Counted from the stretch's first letter, positions 1-9,037 are shown. The stretch is 63,945 nt of DNA from Clostridiales bacterium (GCA_015655075.1 JAATFT010000030.1:1-63945), one strand, 5' to 3'. Numbers and translations are program-made. Notes: a model not told the origin generated them from the letters alone.

Positions 1-641
1 TGAACAAGACCATCCTTAAGCATATAAATATAATCGCTGAATTGAGATGCTAAAGATAAGTCGTGAAGTGCAACCAATACATTAATTTCCATCTTTTTTA
101 CTATTGAAAGAATCTGTAACTGGTATCGCACATCCAGATGATTTGTAGGTTCATCTAAAATTAAAAGCTTTGGCTGTTGTGCAATTGCCCTTGCTAATAT
201 AATTCTTTGCTTTTCACCACCTGACAATGACGAAAAGCTGCGTTCAGCAAATTCATACATTCCAACCTTTTGTAACGCCTCGTCTACAATTTCATAATCA
301 ATAATACGTTCCGACTGAAGCATTCTAAGATGAGGTGTTCTTCCCATCATTACTATTTCTCTTACTGTAAATTCAAAATTGATACTGTTAAACTGACCTA
401 CGACTGCCATATTCTCAGCAATTTTTTTATGTGGAATCTTCGCAGCTTCACTGCCATCCAACAGTATGATCCCACTGTCCGGTTTTAATGTCCGGTATAT
501 GGAGCGTAATAATGTTGATTTTCCACTCCCGTTTGGTCCTAACAAGGCAACGAAGGAATTATTCTCAACTTTTAATGATATTTTATCAACAATTTGTTTT
601 TTCCCTATGCTTACACACAAATCATTTACTGTTAAATCCAT
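1..641 (-). CDS. ABC transporter ATP-binding protein, BtuD/FecE type (3' end outside window)
   Basis: Cytoplasmic ATPase of an iron-chelate/cobalamin-type importer. Read on the minus strand from ATG at 639-641 the protein starts MDLTVNDLCVSIGKK and carries Walker A (GPNGSGKS), the ABC signature (LSGGEKQR) and Walker B (LLILDEPTNHLD) in the expected order; the reading frame runs off the left edge after about 213 residues, so roughly the last 40 residues of a normal subunit are missing. It lies about 40 bp downstream of the FecCD permease on the same strand and almost certainly forms one importer with it. Substrate cannot be read from the ATPase. Family knowledge covers ferric siderophore, haem, cobalamin and, for the MolBC branch, molybdate; the position behind a nif operon makes iron or molybdate attractive but this is inference. 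Confidence 0.88.
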   Translation of the reverse strand, partial: MDLTVNDLCVSIGKKQIVDKISLKVENNSFVALLGPNGSGKSTLLRSIYRTLKPDSGIILLDGSEAAKIPHKKIAENMAVVGQFNSINFEFTVREIVMMGRTPHLRMLQSERIIDYEIVDEALQKVGMYEFAERSFSSLSGGEKQRIILARAIAQQPKLLILDEPTNHLDVRYQLQILSIVKKMEINVLVALHDLSLASQFSDYIYMLKDGLV

Positions 642-682
642 ACTCGACTGCCTTTCTATGTACTGCGATTAATTCCAGGGTA

Positions 683-1738
683 TTAATTTGCGCCAAAACT
701 GTATCCTTGTTTTATTAAAATATACACGAAAAATGGTGCTCCTACTAATGCTGTAATAATTCCTATGGGCAGTTCAGCATTTTTAACCAAGCTTCTGGCA
801 AACACATCTGCCCACATCATAAATATTGCACCTGTCAGCAACGTTACCGGAATTAACCTCCTATGCTCCGCTCCTACCAAGGCACGTATTACATGGGGTA
901 CAATTAAACCTACAAAGCCGATAATTCCGCAGCTGGATACTAAAACACCCGTTAAAAGTGCACACATTACCATGTATAGCTTCCGATAGAAATTAAGGTT
1001 GATCCCCAACGTAACAGCGGCTTCATCGCCTGCCAGCATGGTATTAAGCGTGCGATACTGTGTCATAAAAAAGATACTGCAGACTGCTACTACCACAAAT
1101 GGAAGCCATATATTGTCCTGGTTTGCTTTCGTTAACGACCCCATAGTCCAAAACTTTATTGTCATATTTGATTCCGCATCCCCTGAAACAGAGATTATAA
1201 AATTGGAAAATGCACCGAATAAAGCGTTAACCACCGTTCCCGACAATACCAGCTTCGAAGAAGTTATTTTACTTCCATAGGCCGCCAGGGATAATACCGC
1301 CATTGTAGCTAGAACAGACCCTGTAAATGCCCCAAAAGTAATGCTTATTCCCATTCCTAAAAATATAGAAAAAGTCGCACCTAAAGAAGCGCCTGATGAT
1401 ATTCCCAAAATATACGGCTCGGCCAGGGGATTTTGTACAGTTGCCTGCATTACCGCACCGCAAAGTGCCAGTCCTGCTCCAACTATGGCAGCCAGGATAA
1501 CTCTGGGCAGTCTTATCTTCCATATAATGTTATATTCTGACAGGGGAATTATATTATTCGCCGACAACTTTAATCCAAATGCTTTTTCTACTAAAATCTG
1601 ATATGTATTAATAGGATTTATCTTCATCGCTCCAAAACACAGGGTAAAAATAAATGATATTAATACACCAAAAAGTAATACAAAAAGAATGCATCTGAAT
1701 CTCAACTTGTACTTATCTGATTGTTTTTGCTTATTCAT
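683..1738 (-). CDS. FecCD/BtuC-family ABC permease
   Basis: Integral-membrane permease of about 351 residues, the usual size for a BtuC/FecCD subunit with around ten helices. Family hallmarks are visible: the early helix with RLPRVILAAIVGAGLALCGA, the PLAEPYILGISSGASLGA region, GFVGLIVPHVIRALVGAEHR (the coupling region) and a C-terminal PIGIITALVGAPFFVYIL. The open frame extends 36 codons further upstream, but the ATG at 1738 is preceded by GGAAGG at good distance and begins MNKQKQSDKYK, so I use it. It is paired with the ATPase downstream. No intact substrate-binding protein precedes it; upstream lies a 400-bp stretch with only a doubtful small ORF. Substrate unassigned; iron complex, cobalamin or molybdate are candidates. 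Confidence 0.9.
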   Translation of the reverse strand: MNKQKQSDKYKLRFRCILFVLLFGVLISFIFTLCFGAMKINPINTYQILVEKAFGLKLSANNIIPLSEYNIIWKIRLPRVILAAIVGAGLALCGAVMQATVQNPLAEPYILGISSGASLGATFSIFLGMGISITFGAFTGSVLATMAVLSLAAYGSKITSSKLVLSGTVVNALFGAFSNFIISVSGDAESNMTIKFWTMGSLTKANQDNIWLPFVVVAVCSIFFMTQYRTLNTMLAGDEAAVTLGINLNFYRKLYMVMCALLTGVLVSSCGIIGFVGLIVPHVIRALVGAEHRRLIPVTLLTGAIFMMWADVFARSLVKNAELPIGIITALVGAPFFVYILIKQGYSFGAN

Positions 1739-1918
1739 ATTTCCTTCCAGAAGTATTAAATTCGTGTGTAAATTCAATACTCCTATAATAATAGAGTTTG
1801 CACCGGTCTTAACGTTCATAAAAAATCTGTTGTCGCTCCCATGCAATTTACTTTCCCTTTACTCTTGAAGACTCGTTTACCATCTCCGCAAGCTCCTTCT
1901 TTATATAGTTAGTAAGCG

Positions 1919-2221
1919 CTAACCAAAATATATAATACACGGGCAATTAACATAATAAAATGGACATTTATTAAATAAATGGACAATTATTAAATTGTTC
2001 TGCCCTTTTTCTTCAAAAAGACCAGCTAATAAGAATAAAAACAGAAGTATCATCAATAAGATTATACCGGAAGATAATGCAAAGCCGGATTTACGTAAAA
2101 CAGGACTGGAATTTTTGAATAATATAGCCAAAAGGTAATAGCTATAAATTCCGTTCAACCCATAAGATTGCGCCCATGCTGGGCGCACTAAAAAGACAGC
2201 CCCATTTTTTATATACTTCAT
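1919..2221 (-). other. doubtful 100-aa ORF in the nifV-permease gap
   Basis: The 510-bp gap between nifV-alpha and the permease start holds a single 100-codon frame with one plausible hydrophobic segment (GIILLMILLFLFLLAGLF) but no convincing ribosome site and no family I recognise. Immediately downstream, at about 1848-1946, a different frame reads FWLALTNYIKKELAEMV and ends at a stop; it resembles the C-terminal tail of an ABC binding protein, which would fit a lost binding-protein gene, but it is too short to be sure. Two near-identical AT-rich copies of aaatggaca lie at 1968-1985. I would not annotate this as a gene without expression or conservation data. Confidence 0.25.
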
Positions 2222-2248
2222 ATATTTTAAGGATGATATGATGGACTA

Positions 2249-3055
2249 TTACATTGCTCCTTTTAATTGCTGATAACTTTTTTCTTCCACATTTTTGATC
2301 TGTTTTTTATTCATTGCAAAATGAAAAATGGACTCGCTTGCATGTACAAAGTCATAAAAATTGCAGTTGCCGGTTCTTTCACCGATACCGAATAAGGTAC
2401 AGTCTACATAAGCCGCGCCGGCTTTCGCCCCGACGATGGAATTGGCTACCGCCATGCCTAAATCATTATGGACATGCATCTCTATCTCAACATCGGAATG
2501 CACCTTTATGGTTTCCACAATTTCTTTTGTGCGGTTCGGGGTTAAAATGCCTACGGTATCTGCCAGACGTATTATATTGACGCCGGCTTTTTTCAGCTCT
2601 TTAATTAAGCTTAATATAAATCCAATGTCCGATCTGGAAGCGTCCTCCAATCCCACTGTTACATCAACCCCGCTGCTTTTAGCAATATCGACGCATTCTA
2701 AAATATTTTTTTGGACCCACGCTTTATTTTTCTTTAATTTGCTGTAGATCTGGATATAAGATACGGGAGTTCCTATATGAAGGATATGGGGTTTGCAGCC
2801 AATGGAATATTTTACGTCATTAATATTCATTCTGCTCCATACGGATATTTTCGCATTTTGTGTATTTTCAATTATTTCGCTGATTCCGTCCGCCTCCGCG
2901 GGACTGATGCACGGGACCCCCGCTTCGACTTCATATACCCCGATTTCATCCAATAATTTTGCGATTTTCACTTTATCCTTTGTACGGAGGGCAATTCCCG
3001 GACTTTGCTCCCCGTCCCTTAAAGTCGTGTCCACAATATATTTAATTTCTTTCAT
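2249..3055 (-). CDS. nifV-alpha: Homocitrate synthase alpha subunit (NifV-alpha)
   Basis: Catalytic TIM-barrel half of a split homocitrate synthase, which condenses acetyl-CoA with 2-oxoglutarate to give the homocitrate ligand of FeMo-co. The protein (268 aa) begins with DTTLRDGEQSPG (residues 9-20), the metal- and substrate-binding motif of the DRE-TIM family, and has the zinc-ligand motif HVHNDLG followed by GAAYVDCTLFGIGERTGN. It stops where the C-terminal accessory domain would begin; that part is encoded by the preceding gene. Start overlaps the end of nifV-omega by 14 bp, indicating translational coupling. The same omega-then-alpha split is known from Clostridium pasteurianum and C. acetobutylicum nif regions. 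Confidence 0.93.
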   Translation of the reverse strand: MKEIKYIVDTTLRDGEQSPGIALRTKDKVKIAKLLDEIGVYEVEAGVPCISPAEADGISEIIENTQNAKISVWSRMNINDVKYSIGCKPHILHIGTPVSYIQIYSKLKKNKAWVQKNILECVDIAKSSGVDVTVGLEDASRSDIGFILSLIKELKKAGVNIIRLADTVGILTPNRTKEIVETIKVHSDVEIEMHVHNDLGMAVANSIVGAKAGAAYVDCTLFGIGERTGNCNFYDFVHASESIFHFAMNKKQIKNVEEKSYQQLKGAM

Positions 3056-4013
3056 GGGAAATCACCTCGACAGTAAGCCTTTCAAACTCTTCATCTTTTA
3101 AACTGGTTCCTTTTTCCATGCAGACTTCCTTAACTAAATTCAGGATTTTCTCAACTATCCTATCCTCTGGAATTACCAGATCCAATTCCTCCATTTTCAG
3201 TTTAACAGCTTTTATCCCGGAATGTTTTCCAATCACGATTTCCGACCTGCCGCCGACGCAGCCAGGCTCATAAGCCTCGTAGGTGGCAGGATTCTTGTTT
3301 ATTCCGTCGGCATGGATTCCAGCTTCTACTTTGAAAATATTTTTTCCGATAACGGGTTTTTTATTGCTTATCCTGGTACCCGTTATCTTTTCAAAAAGCT
3401 CCTTTAATACGGGCAATACAGTCAAATCCCGGTTTGGTTTATGCCTCACTGCCAGGCGCAGCGCCATAATTACCTCTTCTGTGGCCCCATTGTTTTTCCA
3501 GCCGGCGAAACTGGTGGTTACGTCATTTCCATAATTTAAAAGCCACTGAACTGCCAGAGCGCTCGCACATTTGTAAGTATTTTCAGGGCAGAAATTGATT
3601 TTACTGTTTGGCAATGCTCTTTTTATTTCTTTCATTGTTTTATCATAGGAAGCGCACATTAAGTCATCCAAACCGGTAATACGAAGCTCCTTACAGTTGC
3701 TCAGTGCCCTTAATTTAACTATTTCCCTTACGTCATTCATTTGTACTTCGCAAATTATTTTTTCCTGATTTGCTTCATGATGGCAGGTATATCGGCTGAA
3801 ACCGGGATATTTTATCATCTCATCCACAAATTCAATGCGTAATACATAATTGCCTTCTTCGGGTAATTCTTTCATTTTTTCATATGCCGCTACTGATAAT
3901 TCAATCATATCCACACCTATGATTACCAATAATTTGCAAAACAAGTATAAGTCATCTTTTGATGGCAGTAGTCCATCAAATCCGGTTAAAGTATTATCAA
4001 TAATTCGAATCAT
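3042..4013 (-). CDS. nifV-omega: Homocitrate synthase omega subunit (NifV-omega)
   Basis: Accessory half of the split homocitrate synthase. The last 120 residues carry the conserved subdomain motifs FKVEAGIHADGI and IVIGKHSG typical of the C-terminal part of NifV/LeuA-type enzymes. The N-terminal half is a degenerate TIM barrel: it starts IRIIDNTLTGF where an active enzyme would have DTTLRDGEQ, so catalysis must come from the alpha partner. Three in-frame starts exist (GTG 4037, ATG 4031, ATG 4013); I choose 4013 because GGGGAGAG precedes it at about 8 nt. It follows the 2Fe-2S ferredoxin gene by about 30 bp and overlaps nifV-alpha, so it belongs to the nif operon. Confidence 0.9.
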   Translation of the reverse strand: MIRIIDNTLTGFDGLLPSKDDLYLFCKLLVIIGVDMIELSVAAYEKMKELPEEGNYVLRIEFVDEMIKYPGFSRYTCHHEANQEKIICEVQMNDVREIVKLRALSNCKELRITGLDDLMCASYDKTMKEIKRALPNSKINFCPENTYKCASALAVQWLLNYGNDVTTSFAGWKNNGATEEVIMALRLAVRHKPNRDLTVLPVLKELFEKITGTRISNKKPVIGKNIFKVEAGIHADGINKNPATYEAYEPGCVGGRSEIVIGKHSGIKAVKLKMEELDLVIPEDRIVEKILNLVKEVCMEKGTSLKDEEFERLTVEVISHERN

Positions 4014-4043
4014 GCTGCCATCTCTCCCCATTATCACAAAGTG

Positions 4044-4352
4044 TTATATCATTAATTCCTTTACAGGTTCCCCGCCTTCAATATGCTGTTCCATAATCAT
4101 TTCCACATCCTCTTCCGTCAGATTGCCATACCAGACCCCTTCCGGATAAACCACTGCAATAGGCCCTTTGTCACAGATGCCAAAACAGCCGGTATTGGTA
4201 ATCGTTACGTCACTGGATAAATCCCTGTCATTAATCTCCTCCATAAATTTTTGTACGATATCAACGGAATCCTTGGAAAAACAAAACCCTTTCTGAACTC
4301 CGTTAATACGGCAGCTGGTACAGACGAAAATATGATACTTCGGACTAACCAT
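4044..4352 (-). CDS. Thioredoxin-like 2Fe-2S ferredoxin (C. pasteurianum 2FeFd type)
   Basis: Small electron carrier (102 aa). Cysteines at 11, 14, 24, 56 and 60 (motifs FVCTSCRINGVQKGFC and NTGCFGIC) match the arrangement of the Clostridium pasteurianum [2Fe-2S] ferredoxin, which is known to bind nitrogenase MoFe protein and also has five cysteines. The tail PEGVWYGNLTEEDVE also matches that protein. The gene sits inside the nif operon between nifN-B and nifV-omega, supporting a role in electron delivery or cofactor work. Ribosome site AAAGGAG lies just before the ATG, and immediately upstream of that is an arm of a palindromic element (4372-4436) also found in front of nifD. Confidence 0.93.
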   Translation of the reverse strand: MVSPKYHIFVCTSCRINGVQKGFCFSKDSVDIVQKFMEEINDRDLSSDVTITNTGCFGICDKGPIAVVYPEGVWYGNLTEEDVEMIMEQHIEGGEPVKELMI

Positions 4353-4371
4353 GATAATCTCCTTTCTTCTT

Positions 4372-4436
4372 TAGAGTACTCTCGGAAACTCTTTGTATGC
4401 AGATTTGTGAGATGATTTTTTATCAGATATGCACAA
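4372..4436. repeat. Solo arm of the nif-associated palindromic element (family 2)
   Basis: This 65-bp stretch begins tagagtact and continues aaactctttgtatgcagat, tgattttttNtcagatatg and cacaa in the same order as the left arm of the full element at 12011-12176. The right arm is absent; the sequence diverges after about 4436. It abuts the ribosome site of the ferredoxin gene, exactly as the full copy abuts the ribosome site of nifD. Confidence 0.75.
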
Positions 4437-4472
4437 TTTCTTCTTGAAAAATATGCTTTTTTACTTTTCACA

Positions 4473-7349
4473 TTATAATCCGGACAGATCAGATGCAACC
4501 TTCTTCACGGAATCCTCTATTCTGTCATAAGTAGCAAAAACCCGGATTCCTTTCCGGTTTAATTTCATTTTGGGTGATTCTCCGATCCGCATAGCAATGA
4601 CCGCATCACAATCCGCAATGGTTCTGATTATGGATTCAATTTTATCTTCCTTCACATCGCACTCCTCAATGCCGCTGCAATATTTTTCTATGCTTCTTCT
4701 TTCTTTGAACACTACATTTCCATGGTTATATTCATATACATAGAATTCTGAAGCATGCCCAAAATGCTGGTCCACTAACATTCCGCTTTTTGTTGCCACG
4801 GCAACCTGGATTATCCTTTCTTTATCCGCTTCTGCCCTTACGGCCATTCCGGCTTCATTATCCGTCCCGGTTTTGTTATCTTTTCCGGTTTTACTATCCA
4901 CCCCGGTTCTGACATCTGTCCCTATTCTACCAGCCGATCCGGTTTTACTATCCTTCTCTATCCTGCTATCCATTCCGGTTCTGTTATCGACTTCCATCTT
5001 ATTGTCAGCCTCCGATATGGTTTTTGCATTCTCTGTTTTATGGCAGGCGTTAAATTCAATGGATCTGTCGATTTCCAAGGTTCCGACAGCATCCGCACGG
5101 CACTGCTTGCAATGATACATCTGCGGCATAATTTTCCCGCATTTTTTCCTCATTTCCATAATTTCCTTGTTGTTTATCAGGGGCAAATCCGCAAATACAC
5201 TGCCCTCCACCGGAATCAACTGCATTATATTGGTAATGGTTCCGCCCATTTCCTTTACTTTTTTAGCGACCTTTGGTATATGCTCCTCATTAATTCCTTT
5301 TAACATAACAATGTTAACCTTACATATGATTCCCTTTGAAGTAAGCATTTTAATACCGGCCAGCTGATTGGACAATAGTATTGCAGCAGCCGCCTCGCCA
5401 TAATAATACGTCCCCATATAATTGACATACTTATAAATTTTTCCGCCGATTTTGGGATCCGCAGCATTCATGGTCACCGTGACATGGGATACCCCTAAAT
5501 TTATGAGATCATCGGCGTATTGAGGAAGCATAAGTCCATTGGTGGATAAACAAAAGGTCACGTCTTTGTCCTGCTCCCGGATTAATTCCAGGGTTTTTTT
5601 CGTTTCCTCAAAATTAGCCAGAGCATCTCCCGGACCTGCAATTCCCACAACGGACAGGTTAGGAATTTTTTTCTTTACCTTCATATATTTACGGAAAGCT
5701 TCTTCGGGCTTTAAAATTTCAGTTGTGACCCCCGGCCTGCTTTCGTTGGGGCAGTCGAATTTTCTGACACAGTAATTGCAGCTGATATTGCATTTCGGAG
5801 CTATGGGCAGATGCATTCTGGCATACTCATGGGCACCGCAGTTGAAGCAGGGATGGGTCGCCGTTCTTTCCTCCCTTGTCTTTTCCGGAGCGGCAAACTC
5901 CTTCTTAGGTATATTAAGCTCTATTATATTATGATTTTTATGATTTATCTGCCTCTCCGGGTATTTTATCCCGTCTTCTTTATAATACCTGTCATACATC
6001 TTTTCCCGAAAAGTGGTCTCTTTTTTGGCCAGGATGACGTTGGATATATCATCCAGAAAGCTTAGGGCGCCCTCATATCCTAAAATACGAAGCCTCTGGC
6101 CTCCCACCCGGTCATGGACCGGAAAGCAGCGGCGGACTAAATCAATCCCCAGTTTTTCCGCTACTCTTCTGCCGTCCGAATTGCCGATTAACACATTTAC
6201 CCCTAATTCCCCGGCATATTCTTCGATGGTCTGGAAATCCACATCGTCCAGTATTTTATAATCGTTGGCAAAATAGCTATTTGCAACTTCTTCTATTTCT
6301 TTTTCCAGCATTTCCTTCAAATTCCTGCACCTGGAACCTGTGGCGGCTATCATGGGCATAATTCCGTTTTCAACACATAACCGAACCGTACTGTATACAA
6401 AATCCGGTTCACCAAAGACTGCGGCCCTTGCTTCCCCGTTATATTTATGGGCATCCACCATGGCATCGAGAAAGCGTCCTCGCTGCTTTTTCAGCTTTTC
6501 CGCGGTTTTTCTTCCGGATATTTTCTCTAAAAGACGTAACAGAGAATCGTTATCCCGTAAGCTGACCGGCAAATTACACTTTTTATACGGCACTCCGTAG
6601 GTTTCATGAAGATACTCCGCCGCGGAGGGATTATCCTCGGTAAAGCCGGATAATTCTATGGTAAAACGCGCTCCCGCCATTCGTTTAATATCTTCTATAT
6701 CCGTACCCTGGGAAGGCAGCTTTTCGTATTGGGATTTATAAATTCCGTCCAGATTTTCCGATAAGTCCGGCAGTAATATATAATCGATGGAATAACTTTC
6801 CAACAAATCTTTTAAATACCTTGTATCTGCGGGAGAAAGAATGCTGGTTACAATATTAACCTTTTCATTTTTCTCCGGATTCATATCAACATTTGCTACA
6901 ATCTGATACAATGCCTTCATATATCCTTCAAATTGCGTTCCGGCATAACCTGCCGACGGTACCGGTATGATCTCTATATTCTTGTATTCCGGATTATCGT
7001 TATAAAATTTATCTATAATACGAATAATATCTTCGCCTATTGTCTCCGCAAGGCAGGTTGTTGCAACGGCAATGACCTCCGGTTCATAAACCGTGATTAA
7101 ATTCTTAAGGCCCTTTATCAGATTTTGTTCTCCCCCGTATACGGTTCCTTCTTCCGTCAGGGAAGAAGACGCAATATCCACCGGTTCATTATAGTGGGTG
7201 GCCATATGCCTTCTGATATAAGTGCTGCAGCCCTGGGAGCCGTGGAGAATGGACATACATTTTTTTATTCCGTAAAATGCCGTCACAGCACCCATGGGCA
7301 TACACATCTTGCAAGGATTCACGTTTAAATTAACCAATGTTCCTCTCAT
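4473..7349 (-). CDS. nifN-B: NifN-NifB fusion, FeMo-cofactor biosynthesis scaffold and radical-SAM enzyme
   Basis: 958-aa fusion. Residues about 1-450 are NifN, the scaffold partner of NifE (NPCKMCMPMGA, HGSQGCSTYIRRH, TTCLAETIGED). Residues about 499-765 are NifB, which makes the NifB-co precursor: HPCFNCGAHEYARMHLPIAP is followed by the radical-SAM triad C520-x3-C524-x2-C527. A low-complexity linker (about 773-843) of degenerate (T/A)G-x-D-x-(K/R)-T-G units follows, then a NifX/NafY-like cofactor-binding domain (about 847-953; QVAVATKSGMLVDQHFGHA). NifN-B fusion is established for C. pasteurianum. Ribosome site AAAGAGG precedes the ATG. It lies about 80 bp after nifE. The repetitive linker is the unusual feature; the rest looks fully functional. 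Confidence 0.95.
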   Translation of the reverse strand: MRGTLVNLNVNPCKMCMPMGAVTAFYGIKKCMSILHGSQGCSTYIRRHMATHYNEPVDIASSSLTEEGTVYGGEQNLIKGLKNLITVYEPEVIAVATTCLAETIGEDIIRIIDKFYNDNPEYKNIEIIPVPSAGYAGTQFEGYMKALYQIVANVDMNPEKNEKVNIVTSILSPADTRYLKDLLESYSIDYILLPDLSENLDGIYKSQYEKLPSQGTDIEDIKRMAGARFTIELSGFTEDNPSAAEYLHETYGVPYKKCNLPVSLRDNDSLLRLLEKISGRKTAEKLKKQRGRFLDAMVDAHKYNGEARAAVFGEPDFVYSTVRLCVENGIMPMIAATGSRCRNLKEMLEKEIEEVANSYFANDYKILDDVDFQTIEEYAGELGVNVLIGNSDGRRVAEKLGIDLVRRCFPVHDRVGGQRLRILGYEGALSFLDDISNVILAKKETTFREKMYDRYYKEDGIKYPERQINHKNHNIIELNIPKKEFAAPEKTREERTATHPCFNCGAHEYARMHLPIAPKCNISCNYCVRKFDCPNESRPGVTTEILKPEEAFRKYMKVKKKIPNLSVVGIAGPGDALANFEETKKTLELIREQDKDVTFCLSTNGLMLPQYADDLINLGVSHVTVTMNAADPKIGGKIYKYVNYMGTYYYGEAAAAILLSNQLAGIKMLTSKGIICKVNIVMLKGINEEHIPKVAKKVKEMGGTITNIMQLIPVEGSVFADLPLINNKEIMEMRKKCGKIMPQMYHCKQCRADAVGTLEIDRSIEFNACHKTENAKTISEADNKMEVDNRTGMDSRIEKDSKTGSAGRIGTDVRTGVDSKTGKDNKTGTDNEAGMAVRAEADKERIIQVAVATKSGMLVDQHFGHASEFYVYEYNHGNVVFKERRSIEKYCSGIEECDVKEDKIESIIRTIADCDAVIAMRIGESPKMKLNRKGIRVFATYDRIEDSVKKVASDLSGL

Positions 7350-7431
7350 ACCAACCTCTTTTCCGCATAATCCGGAATTACCCGGATTTTTGCTCCAAAC
7401 TTTGAAGCAGTGAACCGTTTTGACTGAATTG

Positions 7432-8775
7432 TCACAATTCTTCTTTCACATACTTCCACACCGGATTGTTTATACTGCTGTTGATTTCCCTGGTAAAATT
7501 AATAACTCCGTCAAAACCGCACAAAGGATGTTTTCTTTCATGGTTGTGATCACAAAATGCTATTCCAAGTTTGTAGGCCAGGGGCCTTTCCTTAACCCCT
7601 CCCACTAAAATATCGGCCTCTTTTTCTTTCATGAACTTTTCCAGCTCGGCAGGATTGGTATCATCCAGGATTACGGTCTCTTTATTTACAAGGCTTTCAA
7701 TAATTTCATATTCATCCTTTTTACCTGTCTGTGTTCCAACCACAACGGTTTCCATATTAAGGGAATGAAACTGCCTGATAAGAGAGATTGCCTTAAAGCC
7801 CCCGCCCACGTAAATGGCGGCTTTTTTACCCCTAAGGTTCTTACGGTATTTTGTTAAAAAATCCTGCAGTTTTAACCTTTCCGCTGCGGTAAACTCCATT
7901 GCTTTTTGCTTTGCTTCCTCATCTTTTAAAGCCTCCGCAATACGGATTAAAGAACTGGCGGTGTCCTCGATTCCGAAAAAACTCACTTTAATATAAGGTA
8001 TTCCCATCTCTTCCTCCATCCGGTCTGCCAGATAGGTGCTGGAACCTGCGCACTGGACAATATTTAATTGGGCTGCGGAGGCTCTGATCAGGGAATCATA
8101 GCTGGAATCGCCGGTAAAGGTGGATACCACAGGAATTCCTATTCTATTTAAATAATCCTTGATGATCCACATTTCTCCCGCCAGATTATAATCTCCAAGG
8201 ATATTGATCCCTTTTTTCTTAAGATTTTTGTGCTTTGCTATTAATTCCATAATGGCATTACAGGCCATTTTATACCCTACCGATTTATTGCCGGAAAATC
8301 CGGGCGACTTAACCGGTATCACCCGCATATTATATTCTTGGGACATTGCCTTACAGACAGCGTCCACATCATCGCCGATTACTCCCACAATACAGGTGGC
8401 GTAGACAAAGATCAATCTGGGGTGGTACTTTTCGGCAACCTCTTCAATTGCGGCCTTTAATTTCTTCTCACCGCCGAAAATGATATCCTGTTCTCTTAAA
8501 TCTGTGGAGAAACTGTTCCGGTATAAATCATCCCCGCTGGATAAACTTCCCCTGATATCCCAGGTATAGCTGGCACATCCGATGGGGCCGTGTACAATAT
8601 GAAACGCATCCGTTATGGGATTTAGCACAACTCTGGCTCCGCAATAGACACAAGCCCTTTGGCTGACAGAACCGGATACACTGTTGGCATCACATTTTAT
8701 TCCATTGCCGCCGCGTCCGTCCTGTCCATCCCATATAAATTCTTTTCTTTCCTCTAATACCCTTGCATTTTCCAT
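7432..8775 (-). CDS. nifE: NifE, FeMo-cofactor assembly scaffold
   Basis: 447-aa protein of the nitrogenase component 1 superfamily that with NifN forms the scaffold on which NifB-co is matured to FeMo-co. It shows QRACVYCGARVVLNPI (C42, C45), HGPIGCASYTWDIRG (C67) and YATCIVGVIGDD, the order expected for NifE, and a NifE-type C-terminus with GFDGVINFTREI. It starts MENARVLEERKEF, preceded by AGGAAAGG (plus-strand 8783-8790). It lies between nifK and nifN-B in the order usual for clostridial nif operons. The 260-bp gap towards nifK contains a damaged copy of palindromic family 1 and an 11-bp stem-loop. Confidence 0.95.
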   Translation of the reverse strand: MENARVLEERKEFIWDGQDGRGGNGIKCDANSVSGSVSQRACVYCGARVVLNPITDAFHIVHGPIGCASYTWDIRGSLSSGDDLYRNSFSTDLREQDIIFGGEKKLKAAIEEVAEKYHPRLIFVYATCIVGVIGDDVDAVCKAMSQEYNMRVIPVKSPGFSGNKSVGYKMACNAIMELIAKHKNLKKKGINILGDYNLAGEMWIIKDYLNRIGIPVVSTFTGDSSYDSLIRASAAQLNIVQCAGSSTYLADRMEEEMGIPYIKVSFFGIEDTASSLIRIAEALKDEEAKQKAMEFTAAERLKLQDFLTKYRKNLRGKKAAIYVGGGFKAISLIRQFHSLNMETVVVGTQTGKKDEYEIIESLVNKETVILDDTNPAELEKFMKEKEADILVGGVKERPLAYKLGIAFCDHNHERKHPLCGFDGVINFTREINSSINNPVWKYVKEEL

Positions 8776-8823
8776 ATAATAACCTTTCCTTTCGTGATAT
8801 TTTTATATGATAATCCTGTTCCT

Positions 8824-8930
8824 AGAGTGTGTTTGAAAAATCATTGCACCGTTCTGGCCGCTTGGCGCTTGCTTTCCGGATTAACAGAGTCTTAGCGGCG
8901 CTTGCCGCGATGGTAAAAAGCGGCCGGGTA
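8824..8930. repeat. Damaged copy of palindromic element family 1
   Basis: Starts ctagagtgtgtttgaaaaat and continues cattgcaccgttctg, the same arm as the complete copies at 45336-45502 and 17521-17690, then departs from the family. The opposite arm is missing. It lies in the nifK-nifE intergenic region. Confidence 0.7.
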
Positions 8931-8959
8931 AAATAGTTAAAATATGCGCATAAAATCAC

Positions 8960-9003
8960 ATAATTCCCGCAAAATGACTCATTTGTCTTCCTGCGGGAAT
9001 TAT
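8960..9003 (-). other. Stem-loop between nifK and nifE
   Basis: An 11-bp perfect stem (ataattcccgc / gcgggaattat) with a loop of about 22 nt lies 35 bp downstream of the nifK stop. There is no U-run after it on the minus strand, so it is more likely a transcript-stabilising or processing stem than a full terminator. In an operon where nifHDK products are needed in excess over nifE this is a natural place for a 3' protective structure. Confidence 0.5.
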
Positions 9004-9037
9004 ATTTAAATTACCGTCTGCTCTTAACAGATTATTA

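Noticed and set aside
4873..5115. Plus-strand ORF with repeated VLLS/ILLS units opposite the NifN-B linker
   Set aside because: It is the antisense reading of the repetitive linker; it has no ribosome site and the minus-strand frame is secure.
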